From the NCBI RefSeq assembly GCF_040822065.1, contig NZ_CP162005.1, positions 5,146,001 to 5,210,000 of the forward strand: a DNA stretch of 64,000 nt, given 5' to 3'. Of this stretch, positions 37,701 through 44,782 are shown in pieces (position 1 is the stretch's first letter; every line of letters begins with the position of its first letter). A program made the translations under genes and the position numbers. The notes beneath the pieces were generated by a model, which worked only from the letters and a program-made list of their open reading frames with translations, did no database searches and had not been told where the DNA came from. The DNA comes from Pedobacter sp. WC2423. GTDB lineage: Bacteria; Bacteroidota; Bacteroidia; Sphingobacteriales; Sphingobacteriaceae.

Positions 37701-38029
37701 TTCCAATCGGTAAAGTTGCTGGTGCAGTCGCAAACGCAGCAGAAAAAGTTGAATTGGCTGTATTAAGGAAAGGTATTGCGACGGCTCTTTCAAATTCAAA
37801 TAATATTAGTCATATTATGCAATCTAAGCATGGTTTGGAAGGGATATTAAAAATAGCTGGAAGTGAAAAGAATGTTGTTCGTAAATTGTTTTTATCGTTA
37901 GGACAACAATCCTCTTTACCTGCTTCAGGCAATTTCGAAAGAATTATTAGTGTATATGGTAAACAAGTTACAGTACGTGGCGCAGTAGTATCAGGAATAC
38001 CTAGGATCTCAACTGCTTTCATACCTTAA
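34772..38029 (+). CDS. Rhs-repeat protein with C-terminal toxin domain (DUF6443 type)
   Basis: 1085 residues from MNRAFLYQ (an in-frame start at 34730 lies inside the upstream gene). The signal peptide ends VMAQ. The DUF6443-like start (QYLDGLGRPMQVVQRQGSP) leads into many YD repeats and the Rhs core YDYGARFYDPVIGRF, which closes with IDPDGM near residue 858. The ~228 residues after that are AT-rich, begin with a Gly/Lys linker and end with HIMQSKHGLEG...GKQVTVRG...PRISTAFIP. The His/Arg/Thr pattern is reminiscent of BECR-fold RNase tails, from memory only. The adjacent 158-aa gene is the likely immunity partner. Confidence 0.85.
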   Translation: MNRAFLYQISVISCFLMLLPCFFSQVMAQSSDQNYIQTVKVRVSGLTTEAAVSSAMSNKNNAQVTIQYLDGLGRPMQVVQRQGSPLGKDIIQPIAYDSLGREIKSYLPYVSGVSSGIYQPGALSGQQAFYNSPPTGVVGIPSISGQAAYSETKFEASALNRVQQQGFPGADWKIGGTHTRKQGYGFNGANDVRLWKMTDTGAVGTTYFPKARLYTDTLADENGNKNITYTDLEGKVILKRVQDNSGYLSTYYVYDELNNLRYVIPPGFIAAVFSESNASFDRYIYAYHYNGKRQVIEKKIPARGWDYMVYNRIDHLVMSQTATQRANAPQEWTIFKFDELGRPVLSGIYVHTGSAANTSYRTVQQAAVDVNSNYWENSTLTGTGYTANTYPTSWASTLSINYYDNYNFPGGTTYSYAAASTMTNGLLTGTKINVLGTSNLLLSLNFYNNKGQLEKYFSQHYRGGVVSTGNYDEVSSTYLFSGELATSTRKHFAGGSQAVQIAMRYLYDHMGRKTKTYQQMDTNTEVLLSEIAYNELGQPYTKSLHNGLQTTTFSYNSRGWLTGSSTPLFALQLKYNDGSIPCYNGDITEQRWGTPGSLGKSYTYSYDKLSRLTDGVSGTGNHEKEISYDVMGNILSLKRDAAVQNYTYTGNRLNSVSGGVSRSYTYDVNGNALTDGISTITYNFLDLPATVTSGGVTTAYTYDGAGNKLRKVTGSAVTEYIAGIQYTGSTIDFILTEEGLVRKSGSNYLYQYDLKDHLGNSRLSFDIFNNAPREVQHDDYYPFGKAFNSWTFGQRNNYLYNSKELQGEWGRYDYGARFYDPVIGRFNTVDRLSEVSRRFSPYIYGNNNPIRFIDPDGMAVEDMVDGVRYTGDDAISAFNQLKSQLRSSQNSDGGKKKKGKDKVPLSGSEQIAIGLRNYGGDYSGSAFDWAMYSLDQLNQFNPIANVWDGITGSIDGTDRLGNPQSDFETGLKYASSIPIGKVAGAVANAAEKVELAVLRKGIATALSNSNNISHIMQSKHGLEGILKIAGSEKNVVRKLFLSLGQQSSLPASGNFERIISVYGKQVTVRGAVVSGIPRISTAFIP

Positions 38030-38040
38030 AATTATATAAG

Positions 38041-38517
38041 ATGGAAATAGATTATATCAAACAAATAAGTGAGCTTGAAAATAATATTAAAAAAAATAAA
38101 ATTCCATTAATTGCAGACCTCGTGAAGGAGACATTTGTTGCGTGGTATATGTTAGTTGAAGGGAATCTTTTGTTAAGAGAGGACTATCTTCAAGAAATCT
38201 TGAATAGAAACATTAATCTGATACATACGTTTTATCCTGGTAATCCTGAATTGCAGTTTTTACAAGGATGGATGATAGAAATAAGTCCTTGGTTTTTTGA
38301 TGTAGAGGATGAGGACATAGGGGCAAAATACTTAAAGTTAGCTTATAATGCTCAGCCTAATAATACTCTTTATAAATGGGCTTTGAGAGATGAAATGAAT
38401 ATCCCTAAAGTTCTTTTAGCACAAATGAAAGTATCATTGATCATAGATTATAACAAATATTATATTGATTACACGCCAATCAAGGAATATTTCAAAGACA
38501 TTGTTTCAAACTCATAA
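38041..38517 (+). CDS. Putative immunity protein for the Rhs toxin
   Basis: 158 residues, acidic, soluble, mainly helical, no recognised family. It begins 11 bp after the Rhs-toxin stop, in the position of a cognate immunity gene, and has the same low-GC composition as the toxin tail. Its last codons overlap the frame of a DUF4304-like fragment, which suggests a recombination joint at its 3' end. The function is inferred from position alone. Confidence 0.68.
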   Translation: MEIDYIKQISELENNIKKNKIPLIADLVKETFVAWYMLVEGNLLLREDYLQEILNRNINLIHTFYPGNPELQFLQGWMIEISPWFFDVEDEDIGAKYLKLAYNAQPNNTLYKWALRDEMNIPKVLLAQMKVSLIIDYNKYYIDYTPIKEYFKDIVSNS

Positions 38518-38983
38518 TCTCTCTTCTGAAATCACAGTATTTACCATAAATATTGGTGTTTATTCCAATTCTTTAAAAGTATTCGATCAACCAGGGATAA
38601 AGTCAAAACCTTTAGTAGCCGATTGTCATTGGCGCCAGCGAATAGGTTTCTTGTTACCTGAACAAAAAGATTATTGGTGGCATATTAACGATAATATTTC
38701 TTTAGATTACTTAATAACCGAAGTGACTAATGTATTAATATCTATAGCTATACCAGAAATAAAAAGACATATTACTGATAAAAGTTTGGAAGAAAATTGG
38801 ATGAATAGAACTTCTGCTGGTCTAACTGAACAACAAATGTATCTTTATTTAATTGCCTTACTTAAGGCTAGAGGTAGTGATGATTTAGGGAAAAAGGTTG
38901 AAGAGTTGAAATCTTTATCCAAAGGAAAACCCTTTGAACAAAACATTAAAGATTGCTTACTTGACTTAGGAATTAATGCTTAA
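38465..38983 (+). pseudogene. N-terminally truncated DUF4304-like immunity remnant
   Basis: The frame from about 38490 reads FQTHNLSSEITVFTINIGVYS, then CHWRQRIGFLLPEQKDYWWH, the pattern of DUF4304 proteins (FQxSxxSS...FTINLGI, RIG, DxWW), often found beside polymorphic toxins. The usual first ~50 residues are missing. In their place the frame lies inside the 3' end of the preceding immunity gene, overlapping it by 53 bp. Translation could start at ATG 38465 (172 residues), so a product is possible but the fold would be incomplete. It is best read as a displaced immunity gene cut by cassette exchange. Confidence 0.6.
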
Positions 38984-39281
38984 GGATATATTAATTGGTA
39001 ATTGGATTCTGGATCCATTAGATATAAAGTCACTTCAGATATATGGAGATATCTCTATTGAATTTAAAGATAATGGGGAGTTGATATACAAAATACATTC
39101 AAATGAAAAAGATGAAGTTATTAATATGACTTACGAAATCAAAGATGAAGGTATATTAATTACAGATCAGCCGTCATTTCCATATAAAGAGGAAACTAAA
39201 TTCAAAATAACATTTGAAGATAAACTAGAGTTATATTTTAGTGGTCTAAAGTCAACTTATATAAGAAAATTTGATTATTGA
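38976..39281 (+). CDS. Small beta-rich protein in toxin/immunity array
   Basis: 101 residues, overlapping the previous frame by 8 bp. IGNWILDP at the start and alternating beta-strands (ISIEFKDNGELIYKI, GILITDQ, TKFKITF) resemble small calycin/lipocalin-like domains. It has no signal peptide. The composition is AT-rich like the rest of the array. It is probably an immunity or orphan accessory protein; the partner toxin is unknown. Confidence 0.55.
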   Translation: MLKDILIGNWILDPLDIKSLQIYGDISIEFKDNGELIYKIHSNEKDEVINMTYEIKDEGILITDQPSFPYKEETKFKITFEDKLELYFSGLKSTYIRKFDY

Positions 39282-39407
39282 TATAATACTTTTCGAACAC
39301 AGTATTCCTATTTTGGGCAATCTAAAGAATGGGATATGACAGGTTTTCCTATAAATATTCATAATGTGAGTCCATCAGATATTAACAATTTAATCAATAG
39401 AAAATGA
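39282..39407 (+). pseudogene. Orphan C-terminal tail of a displaced Rhs toxin
   Basis: Directly after the preceding TGA the same frame reads about 40 residues with no start codon, including YFGQSKEWDMTGFPINIHN and ending INNLINRK-stop. Its stop overlaps the ATG of the following lipoprotein gene (ATGA at 39404-39407), the usual arrangement of a toxin end and its immunity gene. The body of the toxin is absent. This looks like the remaining 3' tip of an older toxin cassette kept with its immunity gene. Confidence 0.5.
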
Positions 39408-39841
39408 AAAAAGTTATAGTCATATTTTTAATAAATTTTGTTTGCTATGGGTGTTCTTATGATCCAGGACTTCCTCAAAATGAAAAATTTAAAGTAATAA
39501 ATAACTCTGAACAAGATATTTTTTGTTACCCGGTGCTTAATGATAGCCTTGATGATATCCCATTAATAATAAATAATGAAACTAGAAAGTCGGATAAGTT
39601 TTTGTTTCAAATATTGGAAATTCCAGCTAAAAGATCTAAAAGTTTAAAAGGGGTATCGGGATGGGATGGGTTTATTAGTGAAAATAGTAAGGACAGTCTT
39701 ATCCGCTTATTCATATTTTCTAAAGCATTTGTAAAAGAGTATGGTTGGAAGGATATTGTGTCAACAGGAAAATATACTAAGAAATATATTTTAAATGAAA
39801 ATGATCTCGAAAAAATTAACTGGGAGGTTATTTATAAATAA
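39404..39841 (+). CDS. Putative immunity lipoprotein
   Basis: 145 residues. The signal sequence is followed by a lipobox-like VCYGC (Cys at residue 16), so it would be anchored to the membrane facing the periplasm, where an incoming toxin could be met. The rest is AT-rich and not recognised. The ATG overlaps the stop of the orphan toxin tail. A partial Rhs core starts immediately after its stop. Confidence 0.6.
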   Translation: MKKVIVIFLINFVCYGCSYDPGLPQNEKFKVINNSEQDIFCYPVLNDSLDDIPLIINNETRKSDKFLFQILEIPAKRSKSLKGVSGWDGFISENSKDSLIRLFIFSKAFVKEYGWKDIVSTGKYTKKYILNENDLEKINWEVIYK

Positions 39842-40728
39842 AAATCAAAATTAATCTTACGTTCGGAGTACGATTATGGAGCACGGTTCTACGATCCGGT
39901 AGTTGGGAGGTGGGACGTAGCAGATCCAATGGCCTCTAAATATTTAAATTTTTCTCCTTACAATTACGCTGCAAATAATCCTATAAAAATTGTCGATCCC
40001 AATGGCAAAGAGATTATAACATTGACAGGCGAGGATGCGGTAAAAGCATTATCTGATCTTAAAGCCATATTTGCTGAGAAAAAGTTTTCAGAGTTTTCTA
40101 AGTTGTTAATGAGAACGGGTAAGAACCAGAATGGAAAAAGCATAAAAAAAATAGACAATAATGAATTAGAAGCGGCTTTGGACGGGGCTGACTTGAATCA
40201 GGATGAACGGGCACTAATTGATATAGTGGTAAATACAATAAATTCTTCTGATAAACATTTGGTAGAATATACCCAAAAGGACAAAGTTATATCGCAACAA
40301 GGATCAACAGCTATAAATAATAGTGTGGGGGGGCATATACGGACTTTATAAAAGCAAATGGGGGATTACAGTCTTTATTTGTTTATAACAGGGGTGGCGC
40401 AGGACTTACAACTCTGATGAAAGGCGGTACATATACAGCTTTAATTGAAGGTTTGTCAGATGCTGATAGTGGAAACGGATACATAAATAAAGAATCTGGA
40501 GAGAATGGTTTTAATCCAATTGGCAGAGCTTTAACGTTTGGACATGAAGTGTTTGGACATGGTAGATCGGCAGTATTGGGAAGACTAGATAGCCAACACT
40601 CTGATGCAATTCAATTGGAGAATTTAATATTGAGAGTAATGGGTAAAGGCAATATCCAAAGAGATGGTAGTAATCATGATAATAATACTAAAATTTCTAA
40701 TGCCAGTGCAATACCAAGTTATCGATAA
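39842..40728 (+). pseudogene. Orphan Rhs C-terminal module, frameshifted at a G tract
   Basis: Right after the lipoprotein stop the frame reads the Rhs core, SEYDYGARFYDPVVGRWDV, then NYAANNPIKIVDPNG, without any start codon before 39929. This marks a displaced rhs-CT module from a different parent. The toxin part runs to a stop at 40349-40351. The frame one base later (from the G tract at 40327-40333) reads GAYTDFIKANGG... and continues to 40728, with GHEVFGHGRSAVLG and HSDAIQLENLILRVMG. Eight G instead of seven would join the two halves. His and Glu spacing in HEVFGH suggests a metal site, though it is not canonical HExxH. Confidence 0.68.
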
Positions 40729-40742
40729 TCTAAATTAAAATT

Positions 40743-41285
40743 ATGAAACGTTTAGTTTGTATACTTTTATTTCTTGCTTCTTATGAAGCATTTGGTCAAA
40801 ATTCTGAAGATAGTCATATGTTAAAGGCTAACATGGTTACAAAAAAGTATTTAAAGAATAGTTGTCAACTAGATTATTTACTTTATAATGTAGATGAATT
40901 TTATGTTTTTATTGTAAATAGTGGAAATAAATATAAACAGTATTTAGTCGATATTAAACAAGAAAAAATAGATAGCAGTATAGTTTCAGAAGATAAAAAC
41001 AAAATCTTTAGAGTTGTTTTTTCCAAGCCATTATCACCTTGTAATTTTCTCTACTTTGAAAGAGATTCGATAATAAGGTTTGGACATTATCCCTTCTTAC
41101 ATAATATGCAAAGAATGGAATACTTTGTTTTAGTTAAGAAAGGAGTTAAGTATATTGAGTATTGCGTGCCTTCATTATTTGTTGAAAACGATCCAAAAAG
41201 AAGTTGGTATCCAATAGATAAAAAGTTAAGGATCTTTCTTTTTGGAATTCATGGTAACTGGTTAATCAGAAAAGAAAAAAAATGA
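40743..41285 (+). CDS. Exported protein, putative immunity partner
   Basis: 180 residues with a signal peptide (ILLFLASYEAFGQ) and a Lys/Asn/Tyr-rich body; no family recognised. It lies 14 bp after the orphan toxin module and shares its AT-rich codon use, so it probably protected against that toxin in the periplasm. The role is inferred from position. It is the last gene of the Rhs array. Confidence 0.55.
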   Translation: MKRLVCILLFLASYEAFGQNSEDSHMLKANMVTKKYLKNSCQLDYLLYNVDEFYVFIVNSGNKYKQYLVDIKQEKIDSSIVSEDKNKIFRVVFSKPLSPCNFLYFERDSIIRFGHYPFLHNMQRMEYFVLVKKGVKYIEYCVPSLFVENDPKRSWYPIDKKLRIFLFGIHGNWLIRKEKK

Positions 41286-41476
41286 ACGCTACAAAGTAAG
41301 TTTTACAGATAACAAAAATCTTAAACCATGTAACTCCTCCTGAAAATGGGACCGTATAAAAGGTGAAAATTCCTAACTTTAACAGAAATCATGAACTTAC
41401 AATACTGGGTATTACCAGGAAGAAACTTTATATTATAGTTGAAATTGTATAAAAAAACTTCTTTAAAATTAACCTG

Positions 41477-41805
41477 ATGGACAAAGACATTCTTTATATC
41501 TTTTTAATAAAACAGGCTGGTGTAACCATAGAAGAATTATCGGATGAAGCTTTATTAGAAGATGATCTGGGTATCTCTGGTGATGATGCATTTTAACTTA
41601 TCGTTGCGTTTGGCAAAGAATTTAACGTCGATGTGTCAAATTTTATGGTTGCAGATTATTTTAGTGGAGAAGGAGATTTTATTCTGCCAGCTATTATCAA
41701 TTTCTTCATAGGAAAGAAAGAAAAAAACGTCTGGAATTAAGAATAAAACATCTTGAAAAAGCGATAATTGCAGGTCGTCTTAATGAAGAAGTAATAAACT
41801 CTTAG
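41477..41805 (+). pseudogene. DUF1493-like (acyl-carrier-protein-like) gene, broken
   Basis: From ATG 41477 the frame reads IEELSDEALLEDDLGISGDDA, the DUF1493 core (LEdDLgi.GDDa), then meets TAA at 41594-41596. The same frame resumes with AFGKEFNVDVSNFMVADYFSGEGD as expected for the family. It shifts once more in an A-rich tract near 41718-41727, after which the next frame gives RKKRLELRIKHLEKAI...NEEVINS-stop at 41803. One nonsense codon and one frameshift make a functional product unlikely, unless these are sequence errors. Confidence 0.72.
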
Positions 41806-41862
41806 AGAGTAAAAGACTGTAGCACTGTCTAAAGCTGCATTATAACCCCGCAGCTACAATAA

Positions 41863-41891
41863 CTCCGGCCTGCCTGAACAACAGGCCGGAG
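41863..41891. terminator. GC-rich hairpin 3' of ychF
   Basis: Perfect 10-bp stem CTCCGGCCTG (41863-41872)/CAGGCCGGAG (41882-41891), 9-nt loop, 16 bp from the ychF stop. There is no strong T-run on either side. Confidence 0.6.
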
Positions 41892-41906
41892 CTCATTAAA
41901 AATTAA

Positions 41907-43001
41907 TTATACGTTGAAACGGAAGTGCATGATATCACCATCCTCAACTACGTAAGTTTTACCTTCAACACCAAGTTTTCCGGCATCCTTACAAGCATTT
42001 TCTGACCCTAAAGTAATGAAGTCATTATATTTAATTACCTCAGCACGGATAAATCCTTTTTCAAAATCTGTGTGGATTACACCAGCAGCCTGAGGCGCAG
42101 TAAAACCTTTAGTAATTGTCCAGGCTCTTACTTCCTGAACACCTGAAGTGAAATAAGTATATAAATTCAGTAAACGGTAAGCCGCAAGGATCAGTTTATT
42201 TACACCAGATTCAGTTAATCCCAAATCAGATAAAAACTCCTGACGTTCTTCATAGCTTTCCAGTTCAGCAATTTCAGATTCAATTTTAGCAGAGATAATC
42301 AATACTTCTGCGTTTTCGCCTTTCACCTTTTCCTTTACCAGGTCAACATAAGCATTTCCATTGATTACAGAATTCTCATCTACATTACAAACGTACATGA
42401 CAGGTTTCTGTGTTAACAGACCTAAATCCTGGATAAAGTCGAAATCTTCTTCAGTCAAAGCTGCCGAACGAACAGATTGTCCGCTTTCCAGGTGAGGCTT
42501 GATTACGCTCAGAATTTCAAAAGTCTTTTTAGCTTCCTTATCTGTTTTAGCCAGTTTCTCCACTTTCTGAATACGTTTTTCTACCGTATCCAAATCCTTA
42601 AGCTGTAATTCAGTATCGATAATCTCTTTATCACGGATAGGGTCAACAGAACCATCCACATGGATTACATTTCCATCGTCAAAACAACGAAGAACGTGAA
42701 TGATTGCATTCGTAGCTCTGATGTTTCCTAAAAACTGGTTTCCCAATCCTTCACCTTTGGATGCACCTTTTACCAAACCAGCGATGTCAACAATTTCGAT
42801 TGTATTCGGAACTACGCGATTTGGTTTGACCAGCTCAGCAAGCTTGGTTAAACGCTCATCAGGAACCGTAATGATACCAATATTAGGTTCGATTGTACAG
42901 AAAGGAAAATTTGCAGCCTGAGCTTTTGCGTTTGATAAACAGTTAAATAAGGTGGATTTTCCAACATTTGGTAAACCAACTATCCCACATTGTAATGCCA
43001 T
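41907..43001 (-). CDS. ychF: Ribosome-binding ATPase YchF (Obg family)
   Basis: 364 residues. P-loop GLPNVGKST at residues 8-16, switch and G3 DIAGLVKGASKGEGLGNQFL, the non-canonical G4 CNVDE typical of YchF (which prefers ATP over GTP), and a C-terminal TGS domain. It binds ribosomes and is a translation/stress factor in the cytoplasm. Length and motifs are standard. It is alone in its transcription unit. Confidence 0.97.
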   Translation of the reverse strand: MALQCGIVGLPNVGKSTLFNCLSNAKAQAANFPFCTIEPNIGIITVPDERLTKLAELVKPNRVVPNTIEIVDIAGLVKGASKGEGLGNQFLGNIRATNAIIHVLRCFDDGNVIHVDGSVDPIRDKEIIDTELQLKDLDTVEKRIQKVEKLAKTDKEAKKTFEILSVIKPHLESGQSVRSAALTEEDFDFIQDLGLLTQKPVMYVCNVDENSVINGNAYVDLVKEKVKGENAEVLIISAKIESEIAELESYEERQEFLSDLGLTESGVNKLILAAYRLLNLYTYFTSGVQEVRAWTITKGFTAPQAAGVIHTDFEKGFIRAEVIKYNDFITLGSENACKDAGKLGVEGKTYVVEDGDIMHFRFNV

Positions 43002-43026
43002 GAATGATTTTTTTCTTGATTTGGCG

Positions 43027-43034
43027 CAAAGGTA
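43027..43034 (-). promoter_or_regulatory. Probable -7 box of the ychF promoter
   Basis: CAAAGGTA on the plus strand reads TACCTTTG on the minus strand, an exact TAnnTTTG, 25 bp before the ychF ATG. A TTG is found 23 bp further upstream, a little far for the -33 box. Confidence 0.5.
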
Positions 43035-43133
43035 TCAAATTTTTTAAATCCATCCTGCAATAAACTTGTGGTACAACCAAATATTCTTTATGTTTAAAAA
43101 ATTAAAATAGATTTTTCAATACAATATAAGATC

Positions 43134-43616
43134 ATGGACAACTTTGAAGAAATAGAACCAGAATTGCAGGAGGATGCGGAGGTTGATGCATTATGGATTA
43201 CCGAGGATATACGCAGTTATATCTATCAGGCGGCGAAGTGGACGAGATTTCTATCAATTGTAGGCTTTGTATTCGCAGCTATGTTTGTGATGTCTGCGTT
43301 TAGCGTAGGAGCAATTTATTCGACTTTAAGCTCAGCCATGCCAGGCAACCCTTTGCTGAAATTAGGGCCAGCGGTACTGACTGTCTTTTATTTGCTAATC
43401 GGACTTTTACAGTTTTACCCTAGCTTTTTACTTTATAAATTCTCTACTTCAGCTAATAAAGCTGTTTTATTTGCTGATCAGCCAAGCTTAGGTGAAGCCA
43501 TGAGCAAGTTAAAATCATTCTTTAAATTCTGGGGAGTAATGACTATTGTACTGATCGCAATGTATATCCTGATGATTATCATGGTAGTTGCTTTTGCAGG
43601 ACAAGCACCAGCTTAA
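43134..43616 (+). CDS. DUF5362-type small membrane protein
   Basis: 160 residues. A charged N-terminus (ALWITEDIRSYIYQAAKWTRFLS) precedes four hydrophobic segments in two hairpins. This fits DUF5362 proteins, which are common in Bacteroidota and of unknown role; ALWI..DIR..I..AAKWT is the recognisable part. It is divergent from ychF and convergent with the SRPBCC gene. Confidence 0.72.
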   Translation: MDNFEEIEPELQEDAEVDALWITEDIRSYIYQAAKWTRFLSIVGFVFAAMFVMSAFSVGAIYSTLSSAMPGNPLLKLGPAVLTVFYLLIGLLQFYPSFLLYKFSTSANKAVLFADQPSLGEAMSKLKSFFKFWGVMTIVLIAMYILMIIMVVAFAGQAPA

Positions 43617-43626
43617 TCATTTATAA

Positions 43627-43656
43627 AATTACCTGTATAATATTATACAGGTAATT
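43627..43656. terminator. Perfect 30-bp palindrome at convergent 3' ends
   Basis: AATTACCTGTATAAT (43627-43641) and its exact complement ATTATACAGGTAATT (43642-43656) with no spacer. It starts 10 bp after the DUF5362 stop and contains the stop codon (43643-43645) of the convergent gene, so it could terminate both transcripts. Confidence 0.6.
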
Positions 43657-44329
43657 CTACCTGGTGTTTGAAAGTTTTAATCTCCTTGGTGAGCAAGTGC
43701 TCTAAATAAGGATTTAATAACCTGGCAACACCTATTCCAAGCCCTCCTGCGGGCGGGTGATAAGAAATAACAATCTTAAGGACAGTACCCAGTCCATCCG
43801 GAGTTTCTTCAAACTCTACTCTTCCCACATGACGCAGTACAGAATCAGCAGTTGATTTCCAGCCGATCAGATGTCCGGGTTCATCTTTTACGATTTCTGC
43901 CTTCCAGTCAACCGGGATTAAATTTCCCAGTACCTTACTCTTCCAGAGCGATAAATGTTCATCGATCATCTTCACGTCCATCAGGTAATTTAAACTTCCT
44001 GGCAGGTTTTTCAGATTTCTCCAGTAACTGTATACTTCGGCAGCAGGTCTGTCGATCACAAATTCACCACGCACATTGATTGCTTGTGGTTTTCTGGCAT
44101 CGATACCTAATTGCTCATAGAACAGACAATGTCCGCTGAATCCTCTGTAGGTAAGGTAGGCACCATATAAGAATCTTGGTCTGAAAGGATTGCTCAGGCT
44201 TTTGTTTAATAAGATAGCCCCGGCAAATACAGAAACAAAACGTTCTGTTAAACCTACATTTGAATATTGATGTTTTTCAATAGAGAATTTACCTGAACGT
44301 AACTTTAGATGTGTCTTTGGCGCTTCCAT
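43643..44329 (-). CDS. SRPBCC-domain protein with N-terminal membrane hairpin
   Basis: 228 residues. Residues ~25-70 form a DUF2892-like membrane hairpin (SNVGLTERFVSVFAGAILL, FLYGAYLTYRG, GHCLFYEQLG). The rest is a SRPBCC/polyketide-cyclase domain (VRGEFVIDRPAAEVYSYWRN ... GTVLKIVISYHPPAG). This fusion is common in stress-linked operons of soil bacteria; the ligand is unknown. It follows the small 81-aa gene by 2 bp and is presumably co-transcribed with it. Confidence 0.8.
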   Translation of the reverse strand: MEAPKTHLKLRSGKFSIEKHQYSNVGLTERFVSVFAGAILLNKSLSNPFRPRFLYGAYLTYRGFSGHCLFYEQLGIDARKPQAINVRGEFVIDRPAAEVYSYWRNLKNLPGSLNYLMDVKMIDEHLSLWKSKVLGNLIPVDWKAEIVKDEPGHLIGWKSTADSVLRHVGRVEFEETPDGLGTVLKIVISYHPPAGGLGIGVARLLNPYLEHLLTKEIKTFKHQVELPV

Positions 44330-44331
44330 AG

Positions 44332-44577
44332 TTATGATTTATTTTCAATTTGATGTCCAATACTGTCAATATCGTCCTGGCTCAGGTCACCCCAAAGCTG
44401 CTCCCATTGACCATCTTCATCCTTTCTGATCTGTGTGAGCTGTTCGCCTTCCGATTTACAGATAAAATATTCAACGCCATCGCTCGTTTCATCGGGCTGT
44501 ACCTGGATGGTTTGATTTGCGCCATTCAGCGCTGCTGTAATTTCAAATTCCGGATTGTGTAATTCTAAATCTGCCAT
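44332..44577 (-). CDS. Small acidic hypothetical protein
   Basis: 81 residues from MADLELHNP; an upstream in-frame ATG at 44607 adds 10 residues. It is acidic, Gln/Asp/Glu-rich and predicted beta-rich, with no signal peptide. It is 2 bp upstream of the SRPBCC gene. No function is suggested. Confidence 0.6.
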   Translation of the reverse strand: MADLELHNPEFEITAALNGANQTIQVQPDETSDGVEYFICKSEGEQLTQIRKDEDGQWEQLWGDLSQDDIDSIGHQIENKS

Positions 44578-44650
44578 AGTTTGATGCTTAGTCTGATTAC
44601 TTAACACCTCAACTGCGGGACTGTTTCACAAAAGATGGATAAAAGTTAAA

Positions 44651-44681
44651 AAGGGGTAGCCGCTTTCGCGGTACCCCTTTA
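44651..44681 (-). terminator. Hairpin downstream of the czc operon
   Basis: AAAGGGGTA (44651-44659) pairs with TACCCCTTT (44673-44681), and CCGC/GCGG extends the stem past one bulged G. It lies about 100 bp 3' of czcA, between it and the next minus-strand gene. Confidence 0.6.
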
Positions 44682-44684
44682 AAG

Positions 44685-44739
44685 TGTTTGCACAATTGAG
44701 CTTCAAAAATCTGCCAATTCTCTGGCTCAATGCAAACAC
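44685..44739. repeat. Imperfect inverted repeat 3' of czcA
   Basis: GTGTTTGCA...ATTGAGC near 44685-44701 and GCTCAATGCAAACAC at 44725-44739 are complementary except for two extra bases in the left arm. Positions of the left arm may be off by one. Confidence 0.5.
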
Positions 44740-44782
44740 AACCCTAACCAACTGAAAAAAAAGTTTTTAGGATTGCGCATCC

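Noticed and set aside
31366..41285. Prophage or integrative element
   Set aside because: No integrase, terminase, capsid or relaxase gene; the tRNA-Arg at 8108 is far away and has no visible repeat of its 3' end nearby.
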